A stretch of 14,203 nt of DNA from CAYRIY01 sp964424335 (GCA_964424335.1 CAYRIY010000091.1:1-14203), one strand, 5' to 3'. Shown: positions 1 to 6,971, numbered from the stretch's first letter. Program-made: numbers and translations. The notes: generated by a model not told the origin, from the letters alone.

Positions 1-525
1 GGAACCTTGTCGAAAGCCTCATCCGACCAACTCACCGACTTGGAACGACTGGCCCGCGAGGCCCACGGACAGATTCGCGAGCTCATCCTGCAACTTCGGC
101 CGGTCAGCCTGGAACGGCAGGGGCTTGGACCCGCGCTCAAAGAGTACGCAGAGCGAATCGCTAGGGATGAGGGGTGGCGGATCGACATCGAGCTCGATGC
201 GGATGAAACCTTGGACGTCAACGTGCGGGAGCACTTGTTTCGCCTTGGCCAAGAGGCGCTCGCCAACGTGCGAAAGCATGCGGCAGCGAGCAAGGTCTCG
301 CTCACGCTGCGGTCGCAGGGCGACGCGGTGTTACTCATCGTTCAGGACGACGGCGTCGGTTTTGATCCAAGACGCATACCCCGCCCCACGGCGGTCGGCA
401 TCATGGGAATGAAAGAACGGATGCGCTCGATCGGCGGCACGCTGACAATCGAAAGCAGACCGGGCGCCGGCGCCACGGTGATCGCAACGGCGCCCCTTCA
501 CACCGTAAAGGAGGGCGCTAGGTGA
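1..525 (+). CDS. Sensor histidine kinase, NarL/LiaS type (5'-truncated by window edge)
   Basis: This is the C-terminal part of a two-component sensor kinase that would autophosphorylate a histidine and pass the phosphate to the response regulator encoded immediately downstream. Frame 1 is open from the first base, so the sensor region and the phosphoacceptor histidine lie outside the window; the TTG at 7 is not a credible start. Visible codons 10-60 form the second helix of a HisKA_3 dimerisation domain (RELILQLRPVSLERQGLG is typical of the NarX/DegS/LiaS class). Codons 75-170 are an HATPase_c domain: N-box RLGQEALANVRKHA (E85, N89), G1 box DDGVGFD (codons 116-122) and G2 box GIMGMKER (133-140). 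The stop TGA overlaps the regulator's GTG start, so the pair is co-translated. The signal sensed cannot be told from this part. Confidence 0.93.
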   Translation, partial: GTLSKASSDQLTDLERLAREAHGQIRELILQLRPVSLERQGLGPALKEYAERIARDEGWRIDIELDADETLDVNVREHLFRLGQEALANVRKHAAASKVSLTLRSQGDAVLLIVQDDGVGFDPRRIPRPTAVGIMGMKERMRSIGGTLTIESRPGAGATVIATAPLHTVKEGAR

Positions 526-1151
526 TCCGAGTTCTCATCGTCGATGACCACCCACTGGTTCGCGAGGGCCTGAGGCGCTTCCTTGCGCTCGAGCCCGATT
601 TTGACGTCGCCGAGGCCCCGGACGGCGAGACGGCGGTAACGCTCGCCGCCTCGTTCCTCCCCCACGTCGTTCTCATGGACCTCATCCTCCCCACGATCGA
701 CGGCGTGGAGGCGACGGCCCGGGTCCTCGAGGTGAGCCCCGATTCCAAAGTCGTGATCTTGACGAGCCTACCCGACGACGACCGCGTCCTGCCCGCCATT
801 CGCGCCGGTGCGCTCTCCTATCTGCTCAAAGATGTGTCCGCCGACGACCTGATCCGCGCCGTGCGCGACGCGGCCAAAGGGAAGTCGACGTTTCACCCGC
901 TCGCTACGGAGCGCTTGATGCATGCCGTAAAAGGCCCGGATACCGACGCCGACCCCACCTATGCGCTCACGGCCCGAGAGCTGGAAGTGCTCGGCTGCAT
1001 CGGCCGGGGCCTAAATAACCGCGAGATCGCGGACGAACTGTACATCAGCGAGCGAACGGTCAAGGCCCATGTGAGCAGCCTGCTCGCGAAGCTGGATTGC
1101 CCTGACCGAACCAATCTCGCCATCTACGCGATTCGAAATCGCATCGCTTGA
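522..1151 (+). CDS. Response regulator, NarL/LuxR family (LiaR-like)
   Basis: DNA-binding response regulator of 209 aa, the partner of the upstream kinase. Residues 1-120 are a receiver domain: acidic pair D8/D9, predicted phosphoacceptor D53 in the LMDLILP motif, switch residue T81 and conserved K103. Residues 148-205 are a LuxR-type helix-turn-helix (LTARELEVL, then NREIADELYISERTVKAHVS). Length and domain order are normal for the family. The GTG start at 522 overlaps the kinase stop (GTGA) and has an AAAGGAGGG ribosome-binding site at 507-515 with a spacer of about 6 nt. The VraR/LiaR/NarL subfamily often controls cell-envelope stress or respiration genes; the target here is unknown. The gene converges on the oxidoreductase gene with a gap of only 27 nt. 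Confidence 0.95.
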   Translation: MIRVLIVDDHPLVREGLRRFLALEPDFDVAEAPDGETAVTLAASFLPHVVLMDLILPTIDGVEATARVLEVSPDSKVVILTSLPDDDRVLPAIRAGALSYLLKDVSADDLIRAVRDAAKGKSTFHPLATERLMHAVKGPDTDADPTYALTARELEVLGCIGRGLNNREIADELYISERTVKAHVSSLLAKLDCPDRTNLAIYAIRNRIA

Positions 1152-1172
1152 GATTGCCCGCGCCCGCTTTAG

Positions 1173-1194
1173 CCTCGATCAGCGGACATCGAGG
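1173..1194. terminator. Weak stem-loop between convergent genes
   Basis: A perfect 7-bp inverted repeat, CCTCGAT (1173-1179) and ATCGAGG (1188-1194) with an 8-nt loop, overlaps the stop of the minus-strand oxidoreductase and lies 21 nt past the response-regulator stop. It could act as a bidirectional terminator for the two convergent units, but neither side carries a T-run, so an intrinsic-terminator role is uncertain. Confidence 0.25.
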
Positions 1195-2909
1195 GCAAAC
1201 AGGCGCGCTGCGTCGCTCCCCCAGGTCGACTCCGGAATCAACCGGATCGCCGTCGTCTCGACCGCCAAAGGCACCCGCACCAACCGCTGGTAGTTGTTTG
1301 ACTCTGTTGCAACCGTTTGCCAGGCGCCCGCCGAGTCCAACGCTTCCACACGAAAAGACTTCACGATCGTCTCGGGCGTCGGCCTCGGTTCTGCGTTGAG
1401 CGGATAGCTCGCCGCCATGTTGCGCCGGCCGCGGTTTAGGTCGCTGTCGAAAATGATGCGCATCTCCCGCAGAGCCGTCGGCCGGTCGAACGCGTACTCG
1501 ATCCACGAGCCGAGCGGGCCCTTCCAGTCGTTCTCCTCCTCGTCGCTCGGCCGATCGTAACCGTTTCTCAAGGGCTCGGGATCTCCGTGCGATGCAGAGA
1601 GTTTGGCCCGCAGGCTAACTTCGGGTACCTGCCTCTTGTGCCAGGGAAGCCAGGCGTCGTCCTCCATCAACGTCTGTTGAAGCTCCGCTAGCCGCTTCTC
1701 GTACACCTGCCTTGGCGTGAGTCCGTCCCGTACGGCGATCGCCGCCGCCGTTCCGACGGCCTGACCGATGACAGAGCAGGTCGCCATCACGCGCGTCGAG
1801 CTCAAGGCCGCATGCGTCACGCTGATGTTGCGCCCGGCAAAAAACAAGTTTTCGATGTTCCTCGAGTATAGGCTGCGATAGGGGATCCCGTACGGCGACG
1901 GCGCTTTGTGGAACGTGGTCGGCCGCCCGGGCCAATTCATGCCGCCGGGATGGTGATCGTCCATGGACCAGCCTCCGAAGGCGACAAGGTCGTGAAACTT
2001 CCCTTCAGCCAGGATGTCGTTCTCCGTCATGATGTAGTCGCCGACGTAACGCCTGCTTTCACGCTTGCCGGGCAACATGCCGACCCAGTCCAAGTCCCAG
2101 TTGTCCGCTCCGTGATCCTGCTGGTTCTTGATGTGGTCCCAAACGCCGTAGCTCACCTTGAGGAGCTCGTCGCGGATCTTTTCGGCGTCGCGGATCGTGT
2201 CTTGTTCGCCGCCGAGTTCGATCCACCAGAAGTTGTTGCCGGGGTTGCGGATGTTGTGGGCTCGGTGCGGCAAGTCGTCGTCCGTCCGGTACGTATAGGC
2301 CCAAAATGGCGGTATATAAGGCCGTGGCTCATGCGTCTCCCGAGGCTGAATCAAGATGCTGTTGCCCATCGTCTTCAGGTCGGCTTCATCAGGGGGAATC
2401 GTCTCGCCAAACTCTGATTTGGCCTCACGCCCGACACGAAACTCCGCTCCGGAGAGCGGCGCCAAGATGCTGTCGCCCGAGCAGTCGGCAAATAGGTCCG
2501 CCTCGACCGTATGCCAGGTGTAGGTCGTCGTCTGCCAGCCTCGTATCGAAACGATGCGATTTCCATCCATTTTGAGGTCGTTGCACGAGCAGTTGAGGAG
2601 CAGTGTGATGTTCTCCTCAAAGTGGGCCTTCTCCCAAAGGATCGTGTCCCAAATCGAGTAGTTTTGGTAGGGATTGCGGTAGTGGTTTTCGAGGTGAATC
2701 TCCTCGAGGATGCCGGTCTCGCGCCGATCTTTGCCGTGGGCGCCGCATATCCACATGCGCACCTCAGAGGATGCATTCCCGCCGAGCATCGGCCGATCTT
2801 GCATCAGCGCGACCTTCGCCCCGCGCCTTGCCGCAGCGATCGCAACGCAGAGTCCGGACATCCCGCCACCGACGACACAGAGATCAACGCGATGCGTTTC
2901 TTGCCACAT
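1179..2909 (-). CDS. FAD-dependent oxidoreductase with C-terminal carbohydrate-binding-like domain
   Basis: A 576-aa flavoprotein of the FAD_oxidored family (PF12831-like), a group often found in polysaccharide or glycoside utilisation loci and sometimes labelled 'xanthan lyase-like'; substrates of most members are unknown. The N-terminus carries a Rossmann FAD site, VVGGGMSG (G14-x-G16-x-x-G19), then GGNASSE (43-49), a DCSGDS motif (142-147) and the second FAD contact NLFFAGRN (354-361) followed by a glycine/alanine-rich helix (THAALSSTRVMATC onward). Residues 430-576 read as a beta-sandwich (discoidin/F5-8C-like: SWIEYAFDRP, LREMRIIFDSDLN, SFRVEALDSAGAWQTVA), which could bind sugar. No signal peptide, so probably cytoplasmic. 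The ATG at 2909 has a GGAGGA site 6 nt upstream (2916-2921). It lies 81 nt downstream of the LacI-family gene on the same strand, which suggests co-transcription and a role in carbohydrate catabolism. The exact reaction cannot be assigned. Confidence 0.88.
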   Translation of the reverse strand: MWQETHRVDLCVVGGGMSGLCVAIAAARRGAKVALMQDRPMLGGNASSEVRMWICGAHGKDRRETGILEEIHLENHYRNPYQNYSIWDTILWEKAHFEENITLLLNCSCNDLKMDGNRIVSIRGWQTTTYTWHTVEADLFADCSGDSILAPLSGAEFRVGREAKSEFGETIPPDEADLKTMGNSILIQPRETHEPRPYIPPFWAYTYRTDDDLPHRAHNIRNPGNNFWWIELGGEQDTIRDAEKIRDELLKVSYGVWDHIKNQQDHGADNWDLDWVGMLPGKRESRRYVGDYIMTENDILAEGKFHDLVAFGGWSMDDHHPGGMNWPGRPTTFHKAPSPYGIPYRSLYSRNIENLFFAGRNISVTHAALSSTRVMATCSVIGQAVGTAAAIAVRDGLTPRQVYEKRLAELQQTLMEDDAWLPWHKRQVPEVSLRAKLSASHGDPEPLRNGYDRPSDEEENDWKGPLGSWIEYAFDRPTALREMRIIFDSDLNRGRRNMAASYPLNAEPRPTPETIVKSFRVEALDSAGAWQTVATESNNYQRLVRVPLAVETTAIRLIPESTWGSDAARLFALDVR

Positions 2910-2955
2910 ATCGATTCCTCCATGTTTGAATGCATGCTGGACTCTTTGTCATAAG

Positions 2956-2975
2956 GCCTCATCTTGAGATAAGGC
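2956..2975 (-). other. Intergenic stem-loop between lacI-type gene and oxidoreductase
   Basis: GCCTCATC (2956-2963) and GATAAGGC (2968-2975) pair around a 4-nt loop; on the minus-strand transcript all eight pairs form, one as a G-U wobble. It sits between the regulator's stop and the oxidoreductase ribosome-binding site. No T-run follows, so it may be a partial terminator or an mRNA processing/stability element that sets the ratio of the two products. The structure is visible; its function is inferred. Confidence 0.3.
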
Positions 2976-2990
2976 TTCGAGCGACGTTTC

Positions 2991-3944
2991 TCAAACTTTG
3001 GGCGCAGGCTGCACGCTTTGGCGGTGGATCATCTCCGGCCTAATGAGCAGGCGCCGACCTGGAAGCTTTGGGTTGTTAATGCGGGTCACGAGATGGGAGA
3101 TCGCCTCCCGCGAGATCTCGAGCGCCGGGATCGGCAGGACCGTAATGGGCGGCTCAGACTGCTCGAGACTCCGCTCATCCCGAATCGAGATCAAAGAGAG
3201 CGCACTTCCTACCGCGATGCCCTCGCTGCGGCAAAACTCGAGGATGCCATGCGTCAAAGGTACGTCGCCCGAAATCACCGCCGTGATGTGAGGCTGCTTT
3301 GAAAAAAGGCGGCGGATCGCCTCATAGCCGGCCGATGTCGTAAATCCGGACGCGTTGACGCACGTTCCCACAACGCCGGGCAGATCCCTCAAGGCGCGCT
3401 CAAAGCCGACGCGCTTTTCCGCAGTCGTCACCGTTTCGATCGGACCGTTGATCAATCCCACGTGTACGTGGCCCATGGAAACAAGATGCTCGACCGCCGT
3501 ATAGACGGCGCCGGCGTTGTCGATCCAGATCTCGTCGGAGCGAACGCTCGGAAACGACGCTCCAAGAAGGATCGTGGGCCCACGCGAGACGATCTCCTCC
3601 AGTGCCGAACGGCTCCAAAGCCCGCCGTATACGATCGTTCCCGAATATGCGTACGCGCCGTCCCAAGTGCAATCTGGAACGTAGCCGGCTCCGCTCACGT
3701 GGTGAATCTCAAATCCGTACTCCGCCGCAGCCTGCTTTAGTGTGCCGACGAAGGCCCCTTCACCGATGTATGCCAACGTCCGCCCAAACGGCCCGCGACG
3801 CGTGTAACCCACTTCTCGAATGGCGTGTAGGACGCGACGCCGTGTCGATTCACTGATGGCGCCTTTGTTGTTAAGTACGTACGAGACGGTCGTAAGGCTG
3901 ACACGCGCGCATTCCGCCACATCCCGCAACGTCGCCACTGCCAC
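2991..3944 (-). CDS. LacI-family transcriptional regulator
   Basis: A probable sugar-responsive repressor, 317 aa from the chosen start. Residues 5-50 form the LacI helix-turn-helix (ATLRDVAECARVSLTTVSYVLN, then ISESTRRRVLHAIREVGY). The rest is a periplasmic-binding-protein-like effector domain, with IDNAGAVYTAVEHL from about residue 141 and RVGFERAL from about 178. I chose the GTG at 3944 because GGAGGA (3949-3954) lies 4 nt before it; a GTG at 3938 is also possible (10-nt spacer). An ATG at 3971 has no Shine-Dalgarno site and would add nine residues before the family's usual start. The segment after the HTH, GYTRRGPFGRTLAYIG, departs from the usual hinge pattern YxPNxxARxL, and the first part of the effector domain looks about 20 residues short. 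The likely targets are the two palindromes at 4079-4114 in front of the divergent solute-binding-protein gene. The effector is unknown. Confidence 0.92.
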   Translation of the reverse strand: MAVATLRDVAECARVSLTTVSYVLNNKGAISESTRRRVLHAIREVGYTRRGPFGRTLAYIGEGAFVGTLKQAAAEYGFEIHHVSGAGYVPDCTWDGAYAYSGTIVYGGLWSRSALEEIVSRGPTILLGASFPSVRSDEIWIDNAGAVYTAVEHLVSMGHVHVGLINGPIETVTTAEKRVGFERALRDLPGVVGTCVNASGFTTSAGYEAIRRLFSKQPHITAVISGDVPLTHGILEFCRSEGIAVGSALSLISIRDERSLEQSEPPITVLPIPALEISREAISHLVTRINNPKLPGRRLLIRPEMIHRQSVQPAPKV

Positions 3945-4078
3945 CGCTTCCTCCAAAAATCCGATTTGCATTCGTCATGGGAGGGTATTCGTAAATTTGA
4001 TTTTGGACCCTGTCGGAGGGACTGGTGAAATCGAGTGAAACGCACGAATAAGTCCCAAAAAACGATGGTATTGAAAGG

Positions 4079-4102
4079 AATTCCGTTAGCGCTAACGGAA
4101 TT
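4079..4102. promoter_or_regulatory. LacI-type operator 1 (perfect palindrome)
   Basis: A perfect 24-bp palindrome centred between 4090 and 4091, with core CCGTTAGCGCTAACGG flanked by AATT on both sides. An even palindrome with a central CpG is the classic LacI-family operator form. It lies about 40 nt upstream of the solute-binding-protein ATG and next to a divergently transcribed LacI-family gene, so it is very probably that regulator's binding site. Binding here would block the promoter of the solute-binding-protein gene. Confidence 0.8.
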
Positions 4103-4114
4103 GTTAGCGCTAAC
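4103..4114. promoter_or_regulatory. LacI-type operator 2
   Basis: A second perfect palindrome, GTTAGCGCTAAC, identical to the inner 12 bp of operator 1 and directly abutting it; the centres are 18 bp apart. The outer bases differ from operator 1 (a T before and a G after), so it may be the weaker site. It lies 9 nt before the ribosome-binding site. Tandem copies point to tight repression, with two dimers side by side or one site blocking initiation and the other early elongation. Confidence 0.72.
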
Positions 4115-4141
4115 GACTTTACAAGGGGGAGGACCTGTACG

Positions 4142-5431
4142 ATGAACCGTCACACGAGTTCTAAAAGCTGGAAGTTCGGAGTAGTTTTGGCGCTTTTTGT
4201 CTTAGGAATGTGTTTGCCTGCCGCCGCCCAAGTCACGATCGAGTACATGTCCTGGTACGTGGATGCCGAGCGCATCCATATCGAGGAGGAGATCATCCGA
4301 CGCTTCAACGAGAGTCAAGACCGCATCCGAGTCGAGTTTCTCAACCCCGGCACGTCCTCGGCAAACGGCGCCTTTGAAGTGCTCGCCGTCCTGATCGCCG
4401 GCGGATCGGCCCCCGACGTTTCGGCGATCGCGTCCTATGAAGCGGCGCAGTTGCCCAACATTGCTCTCGACATCACGCCCTACATCGAGCGGGATCGAAT
4501 TGACCTTGGCGCGCTGCGATGGCACGATCCGCGCATCATTCAACACCAAGGGCGATACTACGGCCTTCCCTGGGGCTATGGAGACCGCATGCTGGCGGTC
4601 AACCTCTCGCACTTTGAGGAAGCCGGCCTGTCGACCCCGCAAAAGGGATGGCTCTCGGAGGATTTCATCGACGTGGCGCGCCGGCTCACCCGCGACCTCA
4701 ACGGCGACGGAACCCCGGACCAGTTTGCAGCCCAGCTCAACAACGGAGGAGACTACGAGACGTGGCTCGCGATCTACGACGCGCCCGTGGTCGACCCTGA
4801 CACCGGTGAAGTGCTGGTCACCGCTCCCAATTTTGTGGCCGCAACCGAGGAATTCGTCTCGCTTTGGCAACCGCTTGGAGTGCGCGGCGGCAACTTCGGC
4901 AACGGCACCGCATCCATGTGGCCGCGCTGGGAAGGCCAAATCCCGGGCCTCATGACAGCATCGCTTTTCGAAAACAACAAGCTGGGCTTTGTGCACTTTC
5001 ACCGACCAAGCGCAAGCGAGCCGACACGGACGCTTTCGCAAGGTCACGTCCTCAGTGTGTTGAAAAGTTCGCCCCACCCGGACGAGGCGTGGGAGTTCAT
5101 GAAGTTTTACATGTCCGACGAAGCGCAGCAGATCCTAGGACGCAACTACCTCTACCCGAGCACCCGTGCAGGCGTTATTGCCATGGTGGAAGAAGGCATC
5201 GTACCGCCCGGATACGATCGGCGTGAGCTCCTTGGCATCCTCTTGGATCCCGCGGAGCCGCACATCCCGCCGCACCACATTCCGGGTGCAAATGACGCAT
5301 TTCAAGCGGTACGGTCGGCTTTGGCGCCCGCATATGCCGGGGATTCCGCCGTCCAACCGCTGCTCGAAGGAATCGTCGGCGCTCTGAGGGCATCGCTCGA
5401 AGCAGCCCGCGCCGCCGCTGGAAGAGACTGA
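4142..5431 (+). CDS. ABC transporter substrate-binding protein, sugar type (family 1)
   Basis: An exported solute-binding protein of 429 aa that would capture a sugar or oligosaccharide and hand it to an ABC importer. Residues 1-29 look like a Sec signal peptide: basic start, hydrophobic core VVLALFVLGMCL, and a likely cut after AAA (27-29). C24 is preceded by GM, which does not fit a lipobox well, so an SPI-cleaved protein is more likely than a lipoprotein. The mature protein shows family 1 (MalE/UgpB-like) features: EYMSWYV at the N-terminus, IRRFNES, GGSAPDVSAI, YYGLPWGYG, the D-x-N-x-D-G loop at 185-193 (DLNGDGTPD), and SSPHPDEAWEFMKF near 315. The start follows a good AAGGGGGAGG site. 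The gene lies directly behind two LacI-type operators. Unusually, no permease gene follows; the next gene is a kinase after 165 nt and a strong stem-loop, so it appears monocistronic. The ligand cannot be read from the sequence. Confidence 0.93.
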   Translation: MNRHTSSKSWKFGVVLALFVLGMCLPAAAQVTIEYMSWYVDAERIHIEEEIIRRFNESQDRIRVEFLNPGTSSANGAFEVLAVLIAGGSAPDVSAIASYEAAQLPNIALDITPYIERDRIDLGALRWHDPRIIQHQGRYYGLPWGYGDRMLAVNLSHFEEAGLSTPQKGWLSEDFIDVARRLTRDLNGDGTPDQFAAQLNNGGDYETWLAIYDAPVVDPDTGEVLVTAPNFVAATEEFVSLWQPLGVRGGNFGNGTASMWPRWEGQIPGLMTASLFENNKLGFVHFHRPSASEPTRTLSQGHVLSVLKSSPHPDEAWEFMKFYMSDEAQQILGRNYLYPSTRAGVIAMVEEGIVPPGYDRRELLGILLDPAEPHIPPHHIPGANDAFQAVRSALAPAYAGDSAVQPLLEGIVGALRASLEAARAAAGRD

Positions 5432-5436
5432 TGATT

Positions 5437-5474
5437 CGATAGGGGGCTGTCTCGCCTATGGCAGCCTCCTATCG
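5437..5474 (+). terminator. Strong stem-loop after the solute-binding-protein gene
   Basis: The arms at 5437-5449 (CGATAGGGGGCTG) and 5462-5474 (CAGCCTCCTATCG) pair over 13 bp with one G-U wobble and a 12-nt loop, starting 5 nt after the stop codon. No T-run follows, so it is either a non-canonical terminator or a 3' end that protects the mRNA. In many sugar-transport operons such a hairpin behind the binding-protein gene keeps that product more abundant than downstream ones. Either reading fits. Confidence 0.5.
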
Positions 5475-5596
5475 CCTACCTCGCTTAACGTTGGTTTGCC
5501 AAACACCGCGACCCCCGACTTGGTCGACGAAAGGCTCCCGCCCTCATCCATCGAAAGTATCATCAGTACCTGTTGTCCCCCCTTGTGAGGAGATCC

Positions 5597-6592
5597 GTGA
5601 ACGACCACTTGACCGCGTTCATCAAAAGTGAGTACGGCCTTAGCGTAAGCGGACTTCGACCGCTTTCGGGAGGCTACGTCCACGACGTTTGGCGGGCGGC
5701 GTCCGACCGCGGCCCGATCGTCGTCAAACGCTACCAAAGCGTTGACCCAAAGCAGCTCCAAAGATCGCTCGAGCTCCAACAGGCCGCTTGCACGGCGGGC
5801 CTTCCCGTGCCGACCGTCTTTGCAAATCTAAAGGGGCAGCTTGCTACCAAGACCGCGCATGGTTGGGTGACAGTACAAGAGCGACTCAATGGCGCTCACC
5901 GGGATCCCGCACACATTACCCCTGCCCTGGCCGCATCTGTCGGTCGCACGCTGGGGCGGGTGCACCGCATGCTGGCCGAAATCCCGCCGCCCAAAATCCC
6001 GATCGCTCCACCAAGCGAAGACAAGATACGCGCCGACAGCGAGGACTGGCTCAACCGGCTCCGCGCCGTCTCCAATCCAGACGAATGGGACCGAATGGCA
6101 GCCAATGAGGCCGAATACCGGCTTCGCGCCCTCTCCTCACACGCCATCGATCCGGCCCGTTACGCCATTGACGTGCCCCAGTGGATCCACGGAGACTTTT
6201 ACCCCGCGAACCTCCTCTTTGACGAACAAGACCGGGTGGTCGCAGTCCTCGATTGGGATTTCGCAACCTACCGACACCGGGGCGTAGAGGTTGCTCGAGC
6301 CGCTTTTGAATTCGCTCGAACAGGCGGAGGATCCCTTGTGCGCAGCCGCTTTGATTCATTCCTGTCGGCCTATGCCGGTGAGGCTTCGCTGAGCGCGGCG
6401 CAGCGAGCGGTCATGTTTCACCAGTTCTTTCACCACCAGCTCTCCGTGCTTTATCCACTGGTCCTCAGGCGATCGCCCGGAGCGCACCTCCCCAAGGAGT
6501 GGCAGGCGCTCGCTCGCAGGCGCTTTGAAGTCGTCCGCGACATCGAGCGCAACCTCGACCTCATGACGGAATGGGCGTCGATGCTCGCCTAA
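5597..6592 (+). CDS. Phosphotransferase of the aminoglycoside phosphotransferase (APH/CotS) fold
   Basis: A 331-aa protein-kinase-like small-molecule kinase. The N-lobe has the glycine-rich turn PLSGGYVHDVW (residues 22-32) and an ATP-anchoring lysine in VVKRY (about K44). The C-lobe has the catalytic motif HGDFYPANLLF (H198, D200, N205) and the metal-binding DWD (219-221), so the protein should be active. The GTG at 5597 was chosen for its TGAGGAG site at 5586-5592; an upstream in-frame TTG at 5573 has no such site. Relatives phosphorylate aminoglycosides, choline, homoserine, methylthioribose or spore-coat-associated substrates, so the substrate here is open and resistance should not be assumed. 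It lies 165 nt after the solute-binding-protein gene, behind a stem-loop, and may have its own promoter; a TATCAT box at 5558-5563 lacks a matching -35. Confidence 0.88.
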   Translation: MNDHLTAFIKSEYGLSVSGLRPLSGGYVHDVWRAASDRGPIVVKRYQSVDPKQLQRSLELQQAACTAGLPVPTVFANLKGQLATKTAHGWVTVQERLNGAHRDPAHITPALAASVGRTLGRVHRMLAEIPPPKIPIAPPSEDKIRADSEDWLNRLRAVSNPDEWDRMAANEAEYRLRALSSHAIDPARYAIDVPQWIHGDFYPANLLFDEQDRVVAVLDWDFATYRHRGVEVARAAFEFARTGGGSLVRSRFDSFLSAYAGEASLSAAQRAVMFHQFFHHQLSVLYPLVLRRSPGAHLPKEWQALARRRFEVVRDIERNLDLMTEWASMLA

Positions 6593-6619
6593 CCCTACGG
6601 CGCGGCTCGATTGCCGACC
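6593..6619. other. Short convergent intergenic gap without clear terminator
   Basis: Only 27 nt separate the phosphotransferase stop from the stop of the small membrane protein gene on the other strand. A 4-bp stem GCCG/CGGC followed by TTTT (6613-6631) overlaps the latter's 3' end, too weak to call a terminator. Transcripts from the two sides may overlap at their ends. Confidence 0.3.
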
Positions 6620-6862
6620 CTAACGGCTTTTGCTGCGACCTCCGCTCAGCCCCGAAACGACCGCTACCAAGATTGCAACCTTCGCCGCGGTCCACCAGGA
6701 GATCGACCGCGCAATGAGCCCCTGCTCTACGGCTCCAGGAAAAAGATCGGGAACCGTCCACGCCCACAGGGCCTTAATGACGAGCAAGACGACGAAAAAA
6801 GAGATCACCGCGATCGCGATTCCCGTTGCGATCCACGTCACCACCAATCTCGATGCTGACAT
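6620..6862 (-). CDS. Small two-helix membrane protein of unknown function
   Basis: An 80-aa hydrophobic protein I cannot assign to a named family. The ATG at 6862 was chosen because a GGGGGTGATC Shine-Dalgarno sequence, close to the full anti-16S complement, lies 6 nt upstream; a GTG at 6874 would sit inside that site. One long membrane helix covers about residues 6-32 (VVTWIATGIAIAVISFFVVLL onward) and a shorter one residues 60-75 (AAKVAILVAVVSGL), joined by a loop with the motif VPDLFPGAVEQGL; the tail GGRSKSR is basic. It converges on the phosphotransferase gene with a 27-nt gap and lies 109 nt downstream of the PH-domain gene on the same strand. The strong ribosome-binding site and protein-like composition argue that it is real. 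Confidence 0.68.
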   Translation of the reverse strand: MSASRLVVTWIATGIAIAVISFFVVLLVIKALWAWTVPDLFPGAVEQGLIARSISWWTAAKVAILVAVVSGLSGGRSKSR

Positions 6863-6971
6863 AACTTGGATCACCCCCTCACGTCACTCTATGCTATGCG
6901 ACGCCCGATATAAGCCTTGCGGTCCAGCAGCGCCGGCCCATACCGCCGCCTCTTGAAGATCAAGCCGAGAT

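Larger units (their letters stand above)
3945..4141. promoter_or_regulatory. Divergent control region between LacI-family gene and solute-binding-protein gene
   Basis: This intergenic stretch of 197 nt must hold the promoters for both directions. It contains the two operator palindromes (listed separately) close to the plus-strand gene and an AAGGGGGAGG ribosome-binding site at 4123-4132, 9 nt before the ATG at 4142. A TTGAAA hexamer at 4071-4076 could be a -35 element whose -10 would fall inside the first operator, but no good TATAAT match lies at the right distance. A second weak pair, TTGGAC at 4003 and TGAAAT at 4026, has a 17-nt spacer. Neither promoter is convincing. Confidence 0.45.

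Noticed and set aside
4003..4031. TTGGAC/TGAAAT pair as the promoter of the solute-binding-protein gene
   Set aside because: The spacing is right but the -10 lacks the key A at position 2, and the operators would then lie about 50 nt downstream; kept only as a weak possibility in the control-region entry.
4202..5077. 291-codon minus-strand open frame opposite the solute-binding-protein gene
   Set aside because: Shadow of a confidently assigned gene; its translation has no domain-like pattern.
5585..5599. TTG at 5573 as the start of the phosphotransferase
   Set aside because: The GTG at 5597 has a clear TGAGGAG site and fits the family's N-terminus; the TTG has none and its extra residues include the ribosome-binding site.
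6613..6631. GCCG/CGGC stem followed by TTTT as terminator of the phosphotransferase gene
   Set aside because: A 4-bp stem with a 7-nt loop is too unstable and the T-run is only four long.
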